This document shows positions 8,601-17,147 of a stretch of 64,000 nucleotides of DNA, piece after piece; positions within the stretch are counted from its first letter, which is position 1, and each line of letters starts with the position of its first letter. This DNA is from JANQQZ01 sp039187315 (lineage in GTDB: Bacteria; Planctomycetota; Phycisphaerae; Phycisphaerales; UBA1924). Where the stretch lies: contig JBCCZQ010000005.1 of the NCBI GenBank assembly GCA_039187315.1, forward strand, positions 1 through 64,000, written 5' to 3'. The notes below the pieces were generated by a model. That model was not told where the DNA came from, ran no database searches, and saw only the letters and a list, made by a program, of their open reading frames with translations. The position numbers and the translations under genes were made by a program.

Positions 8601-9929
8601 GGCCGCGGGTTCGCCGTGTCGAAGCAGCGACTCGATGTGCGCGAGCCGAATCACGGTAAAGTCCGGCGCGGCCCGGAGCGCCCTGGCTCGGACGCGCTGT
8701 GCCTCGACCCACGCGCCGAGGCTGTCGTGTGCCGCAGCGAGGCCGGACATCGCCAGCGCATCGGTGGGGCGATACTCGAGCGCGTCGTAGAAGTGCGTCA
8801 GCGCTACGCCCGGCGCCTGGGCCCGGGAGGCCCGCAGGCCTGCGAGTACCGACTGGTGGTACCCCGCTTCGAACGCGTCCGGATCGGGAAGGGTGCCCGC
8901 TCCGACCACGGCCGACCAAAGCAGGAGATCTCGGCCGGGGTTCTCGATGGTCGACAGAGCTGAATCGGCTCGGGTTCGGGCTTCATCGATGCGTCCGGAC
9001 TTGTACTTGCGTTGGACCTGGATCATCGCGATCGATTCCGCCAGCTCGGGGCGGTTCTGAAGCGACTCCAGAATCCCCGTCGCTTCTGTGCGCATCGCCA
9101 GCGCGTCGAGCAACTGCACGACCCCCGGCAGCGCGTCGGTCGTGAGCGCCGCGGCGCTGTCAGGGTCCGCGAGCATGTCCGCGATCTGCATCGATCGCTC
9201 GAGGTCGCCCGCCTGGGCGAATGCCTGCGCAGCAAGCACGAGGAACGACGGCTCGCCCTGGTGATCGCTGACCAGCGACTCGGCATATTCGCGCATGCGT
9301 CGGCGGCTCTCGACCGCTTCGAGCCCGGTGAGCAGCTGGAGCACGGTCCTGTGCGACGCAAGATCGTCGGGGAACAGCCCTGCGAGATCGATCGCCGAGT
9401 CAAGAGCCTCCTGACGTCTTCCGAGCGAGGCCAGCGCCGTGATCTCGGCGCGTCGTGCGTGCTCGTTGCCCGGGTCGACGTTCAGCAGCCTGCGTGCCGC
9501 GTCGAGGTGCTCGGTGTGCTGCGCGAGCCTGCCGCGGATCATGATCTCCAGCATCGCCGCGTCCGTCAGATCCTGATCCAGCTCCCACGCCCGCCGAGCG
9601 AGCATCGCGGCCGACATCAGCTCTTTTTGCGTCGAGTCGGCTCGGCTCGAATAGGCGGAGGCGAGGCTGTATGTCACGATGGGGTCGTTGCTCTGCCTGC
9701 TCTGCACATAGCCCAGTCGGTCAATCGCCGTCTGATAGTCTCCGGCCTCGTGCGCAGCAAGGCCCTGGGTCCTGGCCTCGCTGATCAGCCGGTCACGCTG
9801 CACACGGTTGGCTACGTGCAGTATCCCGGCGAACACACCGAGGACGCCGAACGCGGCAACAACGATCACCACACGCCGGAGCGTGCGTCGGCTTCGCGTC
9901 TGGTTGGGTTGCTGGTTGGCGGGCATCAT
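5679..9929 (-). CDS. giant TPR-repeat protein of the exosortase system (PrsT-like)
   Basis: A 1416-residue protein with one N-terminal membrane helix (about residues 19-40, after TRSRRTLRR) and then helical repeats to the end. Many repeat units show the TPR spacing of small and aromatic residues, for example AGNAAEAEAAFRRVLAID near the C terminus. This matches the TPR proteins found in EPS/exosortase clusters, thought to be periplasmic scaffolds in polysaccharide assembly. The ATG at 9929 has AAGGAGG seven bases upstream. It is the last gene of block A, 24 bases after the sugar transferase. A hairpin at 5524-5540 downstream has no T run. It resembles the TPR protein of block B in layout but is not obviously alignable end to end. 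Confidence 0.85.
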   Translation of the reverse strand: MMPANQQPNQTRSRRTLRRVVIVVAAFGVLGVFAGILHVANRVQRDRLISEARTQGLAAHEAGDYQTAIDRLGYVQSRQSNDPIVTYSLASAYSSRADSTQKELMSAAMLARRAWELDQDLTDAAMLEIMIRGRLAQHTEHLDAARRLLNVDPGNEHARRAEITALASLGRRQEALDSAIDLAGLFPDDLASHRTVLQLLTGLEAVESRRRMREYAESLVSDHQGEPSFLVLAAQAFAQAGDLERSMQIADMLADPDSAAALTTDALPGVVQLLDALAMRTEATGILESLQNRPELAESIAMIQVQRKYKSGRIDEARTRADSALSTIENPGRDLLLWSAVVGAGTLPDPDAFEAGYHQSVLAGLRASRAQAPGVALTHFYDALEYRPTDALAMSGLAAAHDSLGAWVEAQRVRARALRAAPDFTVIRLAHIESLLRHGEPAAATSAARTGLRIDPSHGGLALAYIMSVTDLAERGQARTDDIRSAVEAARELDQNKLPELGISPASPLLARLLIVRGDRGGAERIIESILSADPGTINAHQLLALARSASRSGLYLSEDLLQHVDLDPTVDAALLLDRAQRLAASGQNESGLMVLDAAIENAEEGSPRASSLMLARAAYLDQTGDPRALAEMQRLGTERTEDAVAQTLVLESESAWNDASLIAASIAHLRRLSGEASAGWRIHEALRLQRFEPSEASAAKAVVLLEPVTLESVSNPAASIVLAQAYRSLGDTSAAITALRKAADAAGDRPGVHLQLLTLHQSRGEIEEAVRRGRVLAAIEPVDTGARRERALALLGVGMAEQAMEDAEQLVATGEARDLFIAARVAAAANETTRLDAWLDALASRRDLEDRLLAAASALLAEAGRADDAITLIEAHASAGDTADTLRARAAVWAATGLLDRAIASVRDAYAASRDSQDLITLAKLLSSAGRLDEARSSVLAAAGDEAPGPMLRLMSEALEAGDAGFAEGRPAAAEETLELVRRMLIEEIEPDELVASFRSIASRHPTYFPAWAMLIETLASQNRLEEAAQAALTASRILPSDARPARLAVELMIQLRPLSRAVAAAREWQRRSRPDTYQADTTLAALLVRLDRQEEAGELINLWGQRIASDSSTPPVLLRLYAMQLVTSGRSEEARAIFSERIGIDPRWNQHRVELARDLIRYADAPDAARRWLNGIPDDAWADGSLALRGAQARLDLVSRTARPDDQQLALEAAELARDRATPATERAARLIDIDAHRMARRYAEAVARARNAVERAPGDPMTIAMLVQASADAADSLDAAEAVADLDRDRLLEDVLAAGATLDPVSTQPAVRTLVTDSIGRAYRLAGNAAEAEAAFRRVLAIDADHTMARLGLAEAFVDQGLTAQAMRVLSSSTFRDAMDAQPSLAPRLDRILRSLTVASVPQAASMAQPNDR

Positions 9930-9953
9930 CCGTGAGCCTCCTTGGTCCGGGCG

Positions 9954-11393
9954 CTAGCTGAGAATCTTCTTGATCGTGCCGACGATGATCGCCAAATCGA
10001 GGCGCCACGAGTTTGTCTGCACATACTCCAGGTCGTACCGGATCCATTCCTGGAAATCGGTCTGCGGCTTCCGCTCGCTTGCAACCTGCCACAGCCCCGT
10101 GATGCCCGGGCGGACGCTCAGCCGTGCCTCGCGCCACGCAGGACAGTACTGGTTCTCTTTGTCGGGGCTCGGACGTGGCCCGACGATCGACATGTGCCCG
10201 AGCAGCACGTTGATGAACTGTGGGAATTCATCGATCTTGTAGCGCCGCATCCAGCCGCCGTGCCTGAGCAGCCGCTCGTCGTCGGTGTCCTTGACAAAAA
10301 ACTGTGGGCCGTCGGCGAGGTTGTCCTCGATCATCTTGGCTTTGATCTCGTCGGCGTTCAGCTTCATCGTTCGGAACTTGATGCACCCGAAGGTTCGTCC
10401 GCCGAACCGCTGACGCTGATGGATGTAAAAAGGCGAGCCGCCGTCCTCACGCCAGATCAGCAGCATCAGGATCGGGAACATGGGCAGCGTTACGCCCAGC
10501 ACACAAAGACTGACGATGATGTCGAACCCACGCTTGGTCAGGTTGCGGATCGGTCGCCGACGGATCGAGGGTATCAGGCGCCAACCCGAATGCGTGACGT
10601 CCCACCAGTCGATCGAACCGGGGTTGGGTGTGATCAGCGGCTCATCGGGCACGATGGCGGGACCGACGAGCGTGTCACCCGGCCCGAGCCGATGACCGGC
10701 GCCCAGCCAGACAGGGCCGATGATCCGAGCTTTCGGATCGATCTGGCAAGTCTCATGGATCCACACGCCTGGCGAAGGCTGATACACCCCGTCCACCACC
10801 CCGACGGGATTCTTCCAGTCCTTCAGCACGTGCCGCCAGAACGTATCCTGGCCCGCGTCCGTCCGCGTCTCAAAGATCCGGCCGCTGATCTTGACTACAT
10901 GCGTGCGGCTCCGACTGACCGAGCGCCGGATCAGCCGGTGCGCCTCGGCGCTGCTCTTGGCCTGCCGCCATGCCTCGGCGAGCTCGAACGAGGGCGTCAT
11001 CCAGATCTGGGCTGCTCGCACACCGCGCTGGTCGTACCGCCGCTCGAAGGCCACAAACTTGCCGTCAGGCTCCCGGATCACTCGTTCCGAGTAGGGCGTT
11101 TTGGTCTTCTCGATCAGCCGGATGCGGACCGCTTTCGGGCGGATCCATGCGAAGGTGCGCAGCAGACCGCCCAGCGAAAAGTCGACGGAGACCGATGTCG
11201 GGACGAGCAGGAAGAGCTCCGGCCCCTTGCGGGACGGCGTCGGGCCGCCCGGCCGCACGACCTGCAGGCCTCGTGACGCCCAGTACCGCTCGTGGATCTG
11301 CGGCAGACCGAGGCCCCACAGTGTGGAAGCCCCGATCGTGCCGGCGACCTCGCGGACGGCCCGGTTCCGATCTGGAGCCATCGCGACGCTCAC
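9954..11393 (-). CDS. polyprenyl-phosphate sugar-1-phosphate transferase with N-terminal beta-helix-like domain
   Basis: Transfers a sugar-1-phosphate to undecaprenyl phosphate, starting a glycan repeat unit at the inner membrane. The C-terminal 200 residues are a bacterial sugar-transferase domain: KRGFDIIVSLCVLGVTLPMF (membrane helix), IKFRTMKLNADE, IDEFPQFINVLLGHMSIVG and PGITGLWQV. The N-terminal 270 residues are unusual: instead of four membrane helices there is a soluble region whose end (VWIHETCQIDPKARIIGP) reads like hexapeptide left-handed beta-helix repeats. The start is a GTG overlapping the upstream kinase stop (GTGA); an in-frame ATG lies four codons in. Donor sugar cannot be told from sequence. 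Confidence 0.88.
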   Translation of the reverse strand: MSVAMAPDRNRAVREVAGTIGASTLWGLGLPQIHERYWASRGLQVVRPGGPTPSRKGPELFLLVPTSVSVDFSLGGLLRTFAWIRPKAVRIRLIEKTKTPYSERVIREPDGKFVAFERRYDQRGVRAAQIWMTPSFELAEAWRQAKSSAEAHRLIRRSVSRSRTHVVKISGRIFETRTDAGQDTFWRHVLKDWKNPVGVVDGVYQPSPGVWIHETCQIDPKARIIGPVWLGAGHRLGPGDTLVGPAIVPDEPLITPNPGSIDWWDVTHSGWRLIPSIRRRPIRNLTKRGFDIIVSLCVLGVTLPMFPILMLLIWREDGGSPFYIHQRQRFGGRTFGCIKFRTMKLNADEIKAKMIEDNLADGPQFFVKDTDDERLLRHGGWMRRYKIDEFPQFINVLLGHMSIVGPRPSPDKENQYCPAWREARLSVRPGITGLWQVASERKPQTDFQEWIRYDLEYVQTNSWRLDLAIIVGTIKKILS

Positions 11394-13669
11394 CGCCGAG
11401 TACCGCCCTCAGCCGCCGGCGGTTGATGCGGTGGACGCTGGCCCGCAGCAGCCGACGCGTCCGAAGGTGGAGGGATGCTCCCGGCGATCGATGCGTCATC
11501 GTCCAGGCGTCGCTCTGCCGGTCGTCGGACGGGCCGAGGCGTACTCGGTGCGCCGATCGAGGCCGCGGAGATCGACTGCTTCAGGTCAATGGTCAACGCG
11601 CGGTTGAACACCAGCCCGATCCGCTGGGCACCGAGCCGCTCCAGCCGGCCGACCGCTGCTTTCGCTCGGCGATCGGGCTGACCGCGCGGGACCACCAGCA
11701 GGACCTGATCAGCAGCGGGCGCGCACAGGCCCGCTTCGAGCGAGCCGAGCACCGGGCCGGAATCGATCAGCACGATATCGAACCGCTCGCGGAGCCACTC
11801 GATCACCTGCTGGACCGGGCGGTGTGCGAGCTGCTCCGGCCGGCACGCGTCGCGGTCGCCCGCGGGCAGGGCGTACAGCTTGTCGGTCGAGGTCCGCTTG
11901 ATGCACTTGGTCGGCTCGAGCCCACCGAGCAGATCGGCCACGCCGCGGCGTCCGACCATACCAAGGCGCGCCGACAGCCCGCCGCCGACCAGGTCAAGAT
12001 CGACGACGATTGTGCGGAGGCCGGTCAGCGCGTACGACGCGCCGAGCGACTGGATCAGGGTCGTCTTGCCGTCGCCCGGCTCGGCGCTGGTGCAGAGGAT
12101 CACCTGGCAAGCGTGGTCGCTGTACTGCGCCATCGTGTGCAGCATGTTGCGGAGGTTGTGCACGCTCGTCGCGGCGATGTGCTCCGCGTCGGGATCCTTC
12201 TTATCGATCTCTGGCAGCGTGCCCACCAGCGGCGGGAGGCGCATCGGATCGTCGACATCATCGACATACCGCAGCGTCCGCCGCATGATCCCGTACAGCG
12301 CGACCAGGCCGATGCCCAGCCCGCCGCCTCCCACAAAACCGGCCGCGGCGAGCATCTTCCGCTTGTCGCTGTTGGCCTGCGCGGGTGTCGCGGGCGTGAT
12401 CAGGCGGATGCGGCCCTCGCGGAGCGCCTCTCGCTCGATCTCGAGCCTGCCCTTCTGCTCCGCCAAGATCTTCCGCTGCTGGAGCAGCAGCTCGAGCTCG
12501 CCGGTCTCCTCCTGGATGATCGACCAGGTCCTGTTCAGCTCCCGCCGTCGGCGATCGTTCTCGGCCTTGCGCTGGTTCTCGATTGTCAGCTGCTCCCGGA
12601 GTTGCTCGAGGTTGAGCGCCTCCGGGTTCGCGGCCGGATCTGTTCGCGCGAGACGGTCGCGGACGACCTCCGCCCGCTCGGCGATGAGCCGCTCGATCCC
12701 CGCCAGCTCGTTCCGCAGCGCCCGCATGGTCGGGTGACGCTCGCCGAGTTGCTGCGATTGGCTGCTGATCTCCGACTCGATGCGTGTCCGCTGCGTCAGC
12801 AGGACCTCCAGGTCGCGGTCCTGATCGGCCAGCTCATCGACGGTCATCGTCACGGGGTCTTCAATGTCGACCTCCCCGTCATCGACAAGCCGCTCACGGA
12901 GCGAGATCTGTGCTTCGAGCGTGTCGATCCGGTCGAGGATCTCGATGTTCCGCTGCTCGAGCAGCGTGATCTGCGACTCGATCGGTGCGCTGCCGAACTC
13001 AGCGGTGGCGGCGCTGATGTTCGCACGGATGTTCGAGATGTTGGCGTCGAGCCGTCGGATCTGCTCGTCGAGCCGCCGCTCCTCGTTCTCGGTGCTGTTC
13101 TCTTCCGCAACGAGCTGGAGGTAGGCATCGCTGACGGCCCGCAGCGCGATCTCTGCGTGGACCGCGTCCTCGTCCTCGGCGAATACATTAAAGGTGCTGT
13201 CACGCCGGTGGAACGAGACTCCGATCTTCTCGCGCAGGCTGCGCTGGCCCTGGATGTCGTTTGCCCACCCGATGCTGCGGAGCTCTTCGCTCTCAACGGC
13301 CAGCGCCAGCACGCGCTGCGAACGAACGAACTCGGTCTGCCGCTCGATGTAGGTTTCCAGCCGTTCGCGGGTTGCCCCGACGTTGTCGAACACTAGCGTA
13401 TCCGCGGAGTTGCGGACCTCGAACGTGGCCTCGCTCACGTACGTCAGGCTGGTGAGGTTGTACCCGATGACCGTAAAGGGCACGGCGAGCAAGATGCCAA
13501 GCGCAGCGGCCAGCACGACCCTGCCGCGCAGCGCCGTCTTGGCAAGCGCGATCAGGTTGAACAGGTCCTGCTCCTGCTCTTGCGAGGGGCCGACAGGCTG
13601 CCCAGCCGGGGTGGCGGGTTGCCGCTGCGACGCGTCGTCCCGGTTGTATCCACCGAACGGGGTGTTCAT
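11390..13669 (-). CDS. Wzz/BY-kinase: polysaccharide chain-length regulator with ATPase domain
   Basis: A 759-residue inner-membrane protein. A Wzz-type N-terminal helix (about residues 50-72) is followed by a long periplasmic coiled coil (about 185-425), a second helix (about 438-460) and a cytoplasmic P-loop domain. The Walker A is PGDGKTT (Lys535), Walker A' VVDLDLVGGG, Walker B IVLIDSGP. Known relatives control EPS chain length and export, often through tyrosine autophosphorylation. Here the C-terminal tail (about the last 60 residues) is Pro/Ala/Arg-rich and has no tyrosine, so the usual Tyr cluster is absent. Overlaps EpsI upstream (ATGA) and the sugar transferase downstream (GTGA). Confidence 0.9.
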   Translation of the reverse strand: MNTPFGGYNRDDASQRQPATPAGQPVGPSQEQEQDLFNLIALAKTALRGRVVLAAALGILLAVPFTVIGYNLTSLTYVSEATFEVRNSADTLVFDNVGATRERLETYIERQTEFVRSQRVLALAVESEELRSIGWANDIQGQRSLREKIGVSFHRRDSTFNVFAEDEDAVHAEIALRAVSDAYLQLVAEENSTENEERRLDEQIRRLDANISNIRANISAATAEFGSAPIESQITLLEQRNIEILDRIDTLEAQISLRERLVDDGEVDIEDPVTMTVDELADQDRDLEVLLTQRTRIESEISSQSQQLGERHPTMRALRNELAGIERLIAERAEVVRDRLARTDPAANPEALNLEQLREQLTIENQRKAENDRRRRELNRTWSIIQEETGELELLLQQRKILAEQKGRLEIEREALREGRIRLITPATPAQANSDKRKMLAAAGFVGGGGLGIGLVALYGIMRRTLRYVDDVDDPMRLPPLVGTLPEIDKKDPDAEHIAATSVHNLRNMLHTMAQYSDHACQVILCTSAEPGDGKTTLIQSLGASYALTGLRTIVVDLDLVGGGLSARLGMVGRRGVADLLGGLEPTKCIKRTSTDKLYALPAGDRDACRPEQLAHRPVQQVIEWLRERFDIVLIDSGPVLGSLEAGLCAPAADQVLLVVPRGQPDRRAKAAVGRLERLGAQRIGLVFNRALTIDLKQSISAASIGAPSTPRPVRRPAERRLDDDASIAGSIPPPSDASAAAGQRPPHQPPAAEGGTRR

Positions 13670-14370
13670 GACGTTCCTTCCGTGACACGCTCAGCCACCG
13701 GCTGGATCGCCGGCAAGAACGCTTCGACCGCCTCCTGGATCCGTCCGAGAGGGGCTCGCTCGTCGAGAATGATCTGCACCTGCGCGGCGCCGAGGCGGCT
13801 CCGCCTCTGATTTTCCGCAACCTCGTACAGGCCGCGCATGTCCGGCACCAGCCTGCCGCTCGCGCCGGGCACGAGGAAAGCGCTAGCGATCGTCACATCA
13901 CGCGGGACCCCCGCATCGTCGTAGCGGCTGAACCGATGGACCTCCATCCGCTGGACGCCGCCGAACGCGCTGACATCGATCGGTTCGGCACCCACCTGGG
14001 ACCAGCCCGTCGCCGGGTAGCAGTTCGGCGGGTGGTGGCCCTGCATGTCGCGGACGTCCTCGCAGTGCACGATGACCAGCCTGAGCGGGTTCTCGCCGCC
14101 CACCTGGCGGTAGCGCCGGTGGAGGATCGTGCTGGGCTGGAGGAGTTCCTGCACCTCCGCCGGTGGGCCGTCCAGATCGGAGCCGGTCCAGCCCGCGATG
14201 CGGTACGGGACCGCGTCGATCGTCGCCACGACCTCTTGCACGTACAGCTCGATCCCGGCCGGGGGCTTGGGGTTGAGCCTGTTGGCGGCGATCAGGACCG
14301 CCAGCACGACCGCCGAGAGCAGCGGAGCCGCGGTCCGGATCGCGGATCGGTTGGAGTCGCGTGGTGGCAT
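13666..14370 (-). CDS. EpsI family exosortase-associated protein
   Basis: A 234-residue protein with one N-terminal membrane helix and an extracytoplasmic EpsI domain. I chose the ATG at 14370, which lies two bases after the exosortase stop; the frame continues upstream only through the exosortase gene. The landmark is HPPNCYPATGW, equivalent to the conserved Cys-x-Pro-x-x-Gly-Trp element of EpsI. EpsI proteins accompany or are fused to exosortases in EPS clusters; their chemistry is not established. In block B the same domain is fused to the exosortase. Confidence 0.88.
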   Translation of the reverse strand: MPPRDSNRSAIRTAAPLLSAVVLAVLIAANRLNPKPPAGIELYVQEVVATIDAVPYRIAGWTGSDLDGPPAEVQELLQPSTILHRRYRQVGGENPLRLVIVHCEDVRDMQGHHPPNCYPATGWSQVGAEPIDVSAFGGVQRMEVHRFSRYDDAGVPRDVTIASAFLVPGASGRLVPDMRGLYEVAENQRRSRLGAAQVQIILDERAPLGRIQEAVEAFLPAIQPVAERVTEGTS

Positions 14371-14372
14371 GG

Positions 14373-15239
14373 CTACTCCCGCATCGCTCCGTAGCTGAGC
14401 ACAGGCAGCTCCATCCAGCGGAGCAGGCGCATGAACGCCCAGAGCATGCCAAGCGCCAGGGCCATCATCGCCCACCCGGACAGGTCATGGAAGACCTTGG
14501 CGACGCCGTCGTTCGTGTAGCCGTAGAACAACACGGTCGGCATCAGCCGCAAGATATTGACTAGCACAGCCAGCAGCGGGCTCATCAGCAGGATCAGCGC
14601 CCGGACCGCGGGCTTGACGGGGATCGAGAACGCGAACGCGTACGCCACGAGGCCGAGCGCCGCGACCATACGCATGCCGTTGCACGCCTCGGCGATAGCC
14701 ACGCGCTGGCCGTTGATCAGCAGCAGGTTCCCCGACCGCGCCACAGGCACGCCCGCGATGTCGAGCAGATACTGCGTGCATGTTGCGCTGATGTTCTGCA
14801 ACGGCTCGGCGATCTGTAGGCGGATGAATCCCGGGATCGGCAGGAGCGCCAGCGTCGCTCCGAGCGGGACGAGGAATCGCAGCATCAGCCGCGGGCCCAT
14901 CACGGTCAGGAACGCCCCCCAGACCAGCAGCAGCGCGGAGAGGTGCCAGTAGACGTCCCGTGCGGTCTGGAGCCCGTACTCACCCAGCAGCCAGGCGAGT
15001 GCGATGGTCACAGCACCCAAGGGCGACCAGCTCGGCGCGAGGCTCATCAGACGCTGACGACGGATCCAGAGCAGCCAGAGCGCGATCGGCGCCGCGATAA
15101 GGATGTGCGACTGTTCTTCGTCACGCCACGCGAGCTGGAACGACGAAACCCAGACCTCGCGCGCAGCGATCAGCGCCAGCAGGAGCAGCAGCCCCAGAAG
15201 CGTGCCGTCGATCGGTCGCCAGGTCCGAAGAAAACGCAT
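14373..15239 (-). CDS. exosortase (stand-alone form)
   Basis: An integral membrane cysteine protease/transpeptidase of 288 residues with about eight helices, expected to cleave PEP-CTERM tails. The catalytic triad is visible: Cys186 in AIAEACNGMRM, Arg231 in VNILRLMP and His251 in KVFHDLSGW. The Cys-Arg and Arg-His distances (45 and 20) are identical in the second exosortase of this window. ATG start with AGAGGAG upstream. EpsI follows directly. The three PEP-CTERM genes at 3.1-5.4 kb are plausible substrates, although which exosortase handles them is not known. Confidence 0.94.
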   Translation of the reverse strand: MRFLRTWRPIDGTLLGLLLLLALIAAREVWVSSFQLAWRDEEQSHILIAAPIALWLLWIRRQRLMSLAPSWSPLGAVTIALAWLLGEYGLQTARDVYWHLSALLLVWGAFLTVMGPRLMLRFLVPLGATLALLPIPGFIRLQIAEPLQNISATCTQYLLDIAGVPVARSGNLLLINGQRVAIAEACNGMRMVAALGLVAYAFAFSIPVKPAVRALILLMSPLLAVLVNILRLMPTVLFYGYTNDGVAKVFHDLSGWAMMALALGMLWAFMRLLRWMELPVLSYGAMRE

Positions 15240-15272
15240 CCTTCGCTCGTTCGCTCCTCTTCTCGTGCGCGC

Positions 15273-15483
15273 CTAGGCCGCCGCCGGCACCACCTGATCC
15301 ACGACTTCAGCACCCGCGGGCACCACGCCACCGGGGCAGATAATCGAACGCACGACCACCGCCCCCTCCGACACGACGGCGCCGGGCATTACGATGGCAT
15401 CGGCGAGAACAACCCCCGGCCCCACCTCAGCGGATGCAGCCACGCGAGAACGGTCCACGCCGGGTCCGATCAGTCTGGGGGGG
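15273..15483 (-). pseudogene. C-terminal beta-helix part of the frameshifted nucleotidyltransferase-like gene
   Basis: About 70 residues of clear left-handed beta-helix character (VAASAEVGPGVVLADAIVMP, then further hexapeptide-like turns) lie in a frame different from the upstream domain. They join naturally to the preceding gene if one base is removed from the C7 tract (coding strand) at 15477-15483, giving VLG-PPRLIGPGVDRSRV. This is the expected C-terminal domain of a sugar-nucleotidyltransferase-like protein. No ribosome site of its own is evident. Either a true frameshift, a slippage site, or a base-calling error. Confidence 0.7.
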
Positions 15484-16233
15484 TCCGAGTACTCGGTCCG
15501 ATTCGGCGAAGAGCCCCTGCTCGCGCCCAACCAGATGCACGCCCGACGCGATCCGCGAAGCCGCAAGGAACTGCTCACGCGTCCGCAGCGGGTATGGCTG
15601 GAAGTCACGGGTCTCACTCGTCCAGACCGTCAGCCCTGTGCGAAGCAGCTTCGGCAGCCACTGCTCCTTTATATCGATAAACCCTTCTGCATGGACCAGT
15701 TCCAGCGTGCCGCGTCGGAAGAGCATGATCCCCGTCGGATCGCCATCGGGGTGGCAGGCGATCAGCGCATCGGCGCCCGAACGCTGCCAGTCCGAGAACA
15801 GCTGCGTGAGATTCCCCGCCATGTACCGAGCCGCCTCGGCAACAAGGATGATTGCGTCGTCCTCGTACCGCTCGGTCACGTCTCGGAGCACGCCGGCGGG
15901 GCCGCGGTACGAGCCTTTCTCTGCACCGGTTTCCACGTGGAATCGCGGATCCTGATACGGCTCGCTCGGGGCAAACGGAGGGCCGCTGTGGACTACGTGC
16001 ACGATCGGGCGCTGTTCAGCGGTCTGTTCCGCGGTAGCCAGGGCGTCGTAAAGCACGTCGCACCAACGGCCAAACACCGTCTGCCTCGACGTCAGCCACA
16101 GATCCAGCACCGGGCATCGGGCCTGTTCGACAAGCGGGCTGGCCACGAGACCGCCAGCCAGGAGGACACAGGCATCGATGACAGGCCGGGGCGCCCCCGG
16201 GGCAGTATTTCGATATCCGATGCCATCGGTCAC
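15427..16233 (-). CDS. NDP-sugar nucleotidyltransferase-like protein, N-terminal part; truncated by frameshift
   Basis: The 268-residue frame resembles the nucleotidyltransferase fold (ACVLLAGGLVASPLVEQ at the start, then DDAIILVAEAARYMAG and ADALIACHPDGDPTGIMLF), but the usual GxGTRL-x-PLT loop is degenerate, so catalytic activity is doubtful. After about residue 250 the frame leaves the homologous sequence at a C7 tract and stops at 15427. I place the start at the GTG at 16233, preceded by AGGGGG five bases upstream; the frame is open further but runs into the WecG-type gene. It lies between that gene and the exosortase and probably belongs to the same glycan pathway. Confidence 0.65.
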   Translation of the reverse strand: MTDGIGYRNTAPGAPRPVIDACVLLAGGLVASPLVEQARCPVLDLWLTSRQTVFGRWCDVLYDALATAEQTAEQRPIVHVVHSGPPFAPSEPYQDPRFHVETGAEKGSYRGPAGVLRDVTERYEDDAIILVAEAARYMAGNLTQLFSDWQRSGADALIACHPDGDPTGIMLFRRGTLELVHAEGFIDIKEQWLPKLLRTGLTVWTSETRDFQPYPLRTREQFLAASRIASGVHLVGREQGLFAESDRVLGPPQTDRTRRGPFSRGCIR

Positions 16234-16331
16234 GGCTGCCCCCTGGCGCAGGAAGATCCCAACCGGCCGTATCGCCCCAACCACGCTTCGACTCGATCGT
16301 ACGCACCCGAACAAGGGGCTGCGATGGAGGC

Positions 16332-17147
16332 TCAGTCCTGTCGGCCCCTCAATCGGGCCACCGCCGACCCAACCAATAGGCGTACAGCAAAAGGGATCCC
16401 GACGACCAGATATCGCCTGGCCAACCGTCTCGGTTCCTGTGCCAGCCGGTGGAGCCACTCCAGGCCGATCCGCCGCATCCACCCGGGCGCTCGCGCGACG
16501 TCCCCGGTAACGAATGAGAACGAGATCCCGACGCCAAGGTACCACGCATCCGGCATGTCACTGCGCAGACGAGCGATCAGCTTCTCCTGCTTGGGACAGC
16601 CCAGCGCGACGAAGACGATGGTGGGGGCGGCAAGGCGGAGCTGCTCGATCAGCCCGGCGTAATAGGCCTCGTTGCGTTCAAAGCCGAACGGTGGGCAGGC
16701 GGTGCCGCGGATATCGATGGACTCATACCGCGCACGCAGCACCTCCGCGGCCTCATCGGCGACGCCAGCATCGCCCCCGAGCAGGAAGACCGGCAGGCCA
16801 TCGCTCGCGGCACGCTCGCACAGCGCCAGGATCATGTCAGAGCCCGCGACACGCTCGGGAAGCGGCGTGCCCTGAACGCGGCTGGCCCACACCAGCGGCA
16901 TCCCGTCGGCCAACCGCAGCGTCGCGGGTTCGATCAATTCGGCGAACGACGCGTCGTGCACAAGCCGGTGAAGGATATCGAGATTGGGAGTGACGACCCA
17001 GCCGCCCTCGCCGCGCGCCGCTGATGCCACGACAACATCGAGCGCCTGCTGCATCGTGACGCCGTGCACCCATGTTCCAGCGAGCGTGACGCGCGGGAGT
17101 TCGGCGTGGTGCGCGGGGGCCTCGATCGGATCGTCCGAGGTGCTCAC
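16332..17147 (-). CDS. WecG/TagA/CpsF family glycosyltransferase
   Basis: A 271-residue peripheral membrane glycosyltransferase (GT26) that usually adds the second sugar to a polyprenyl-diphosphate-linked glycan. Family motifs: VVTPNLDIL (residues 51-59), LRLADGMPLVW with the catalytic-type Asp81, and VALGCPKQEKLI. The basic, amphipathic C terminus (about residues 225-270) fits the membrane-targeting appendage of TagA. GTG start overlapping the stop of the upstream GT2 (GTGA). Confidence 0.93.
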   Translation of the reverse strand: MSTSDDPIEAPAHHAELPRVTLAGTWVHGVTMQQALDVVVASAARGEGGWVVTPNLDILHRLVHDASFAELIEPATLRLADGMPLVWASRVQGTPLPERVAGSDMILALCERAASDGLPVFLLGGDAGVADEAAEVLRARYESIDIRGTACPPFGFERNEAYYAGLIEQLRLAAPTIVFVALGCPKQEKLIARLRSDMPDAWYLGVGISFSFVTGDVARAPGWMRRIGLEWLHRLAQEPRRLARRYLVVGIPFAVRLLVGSAVARLRGRQD

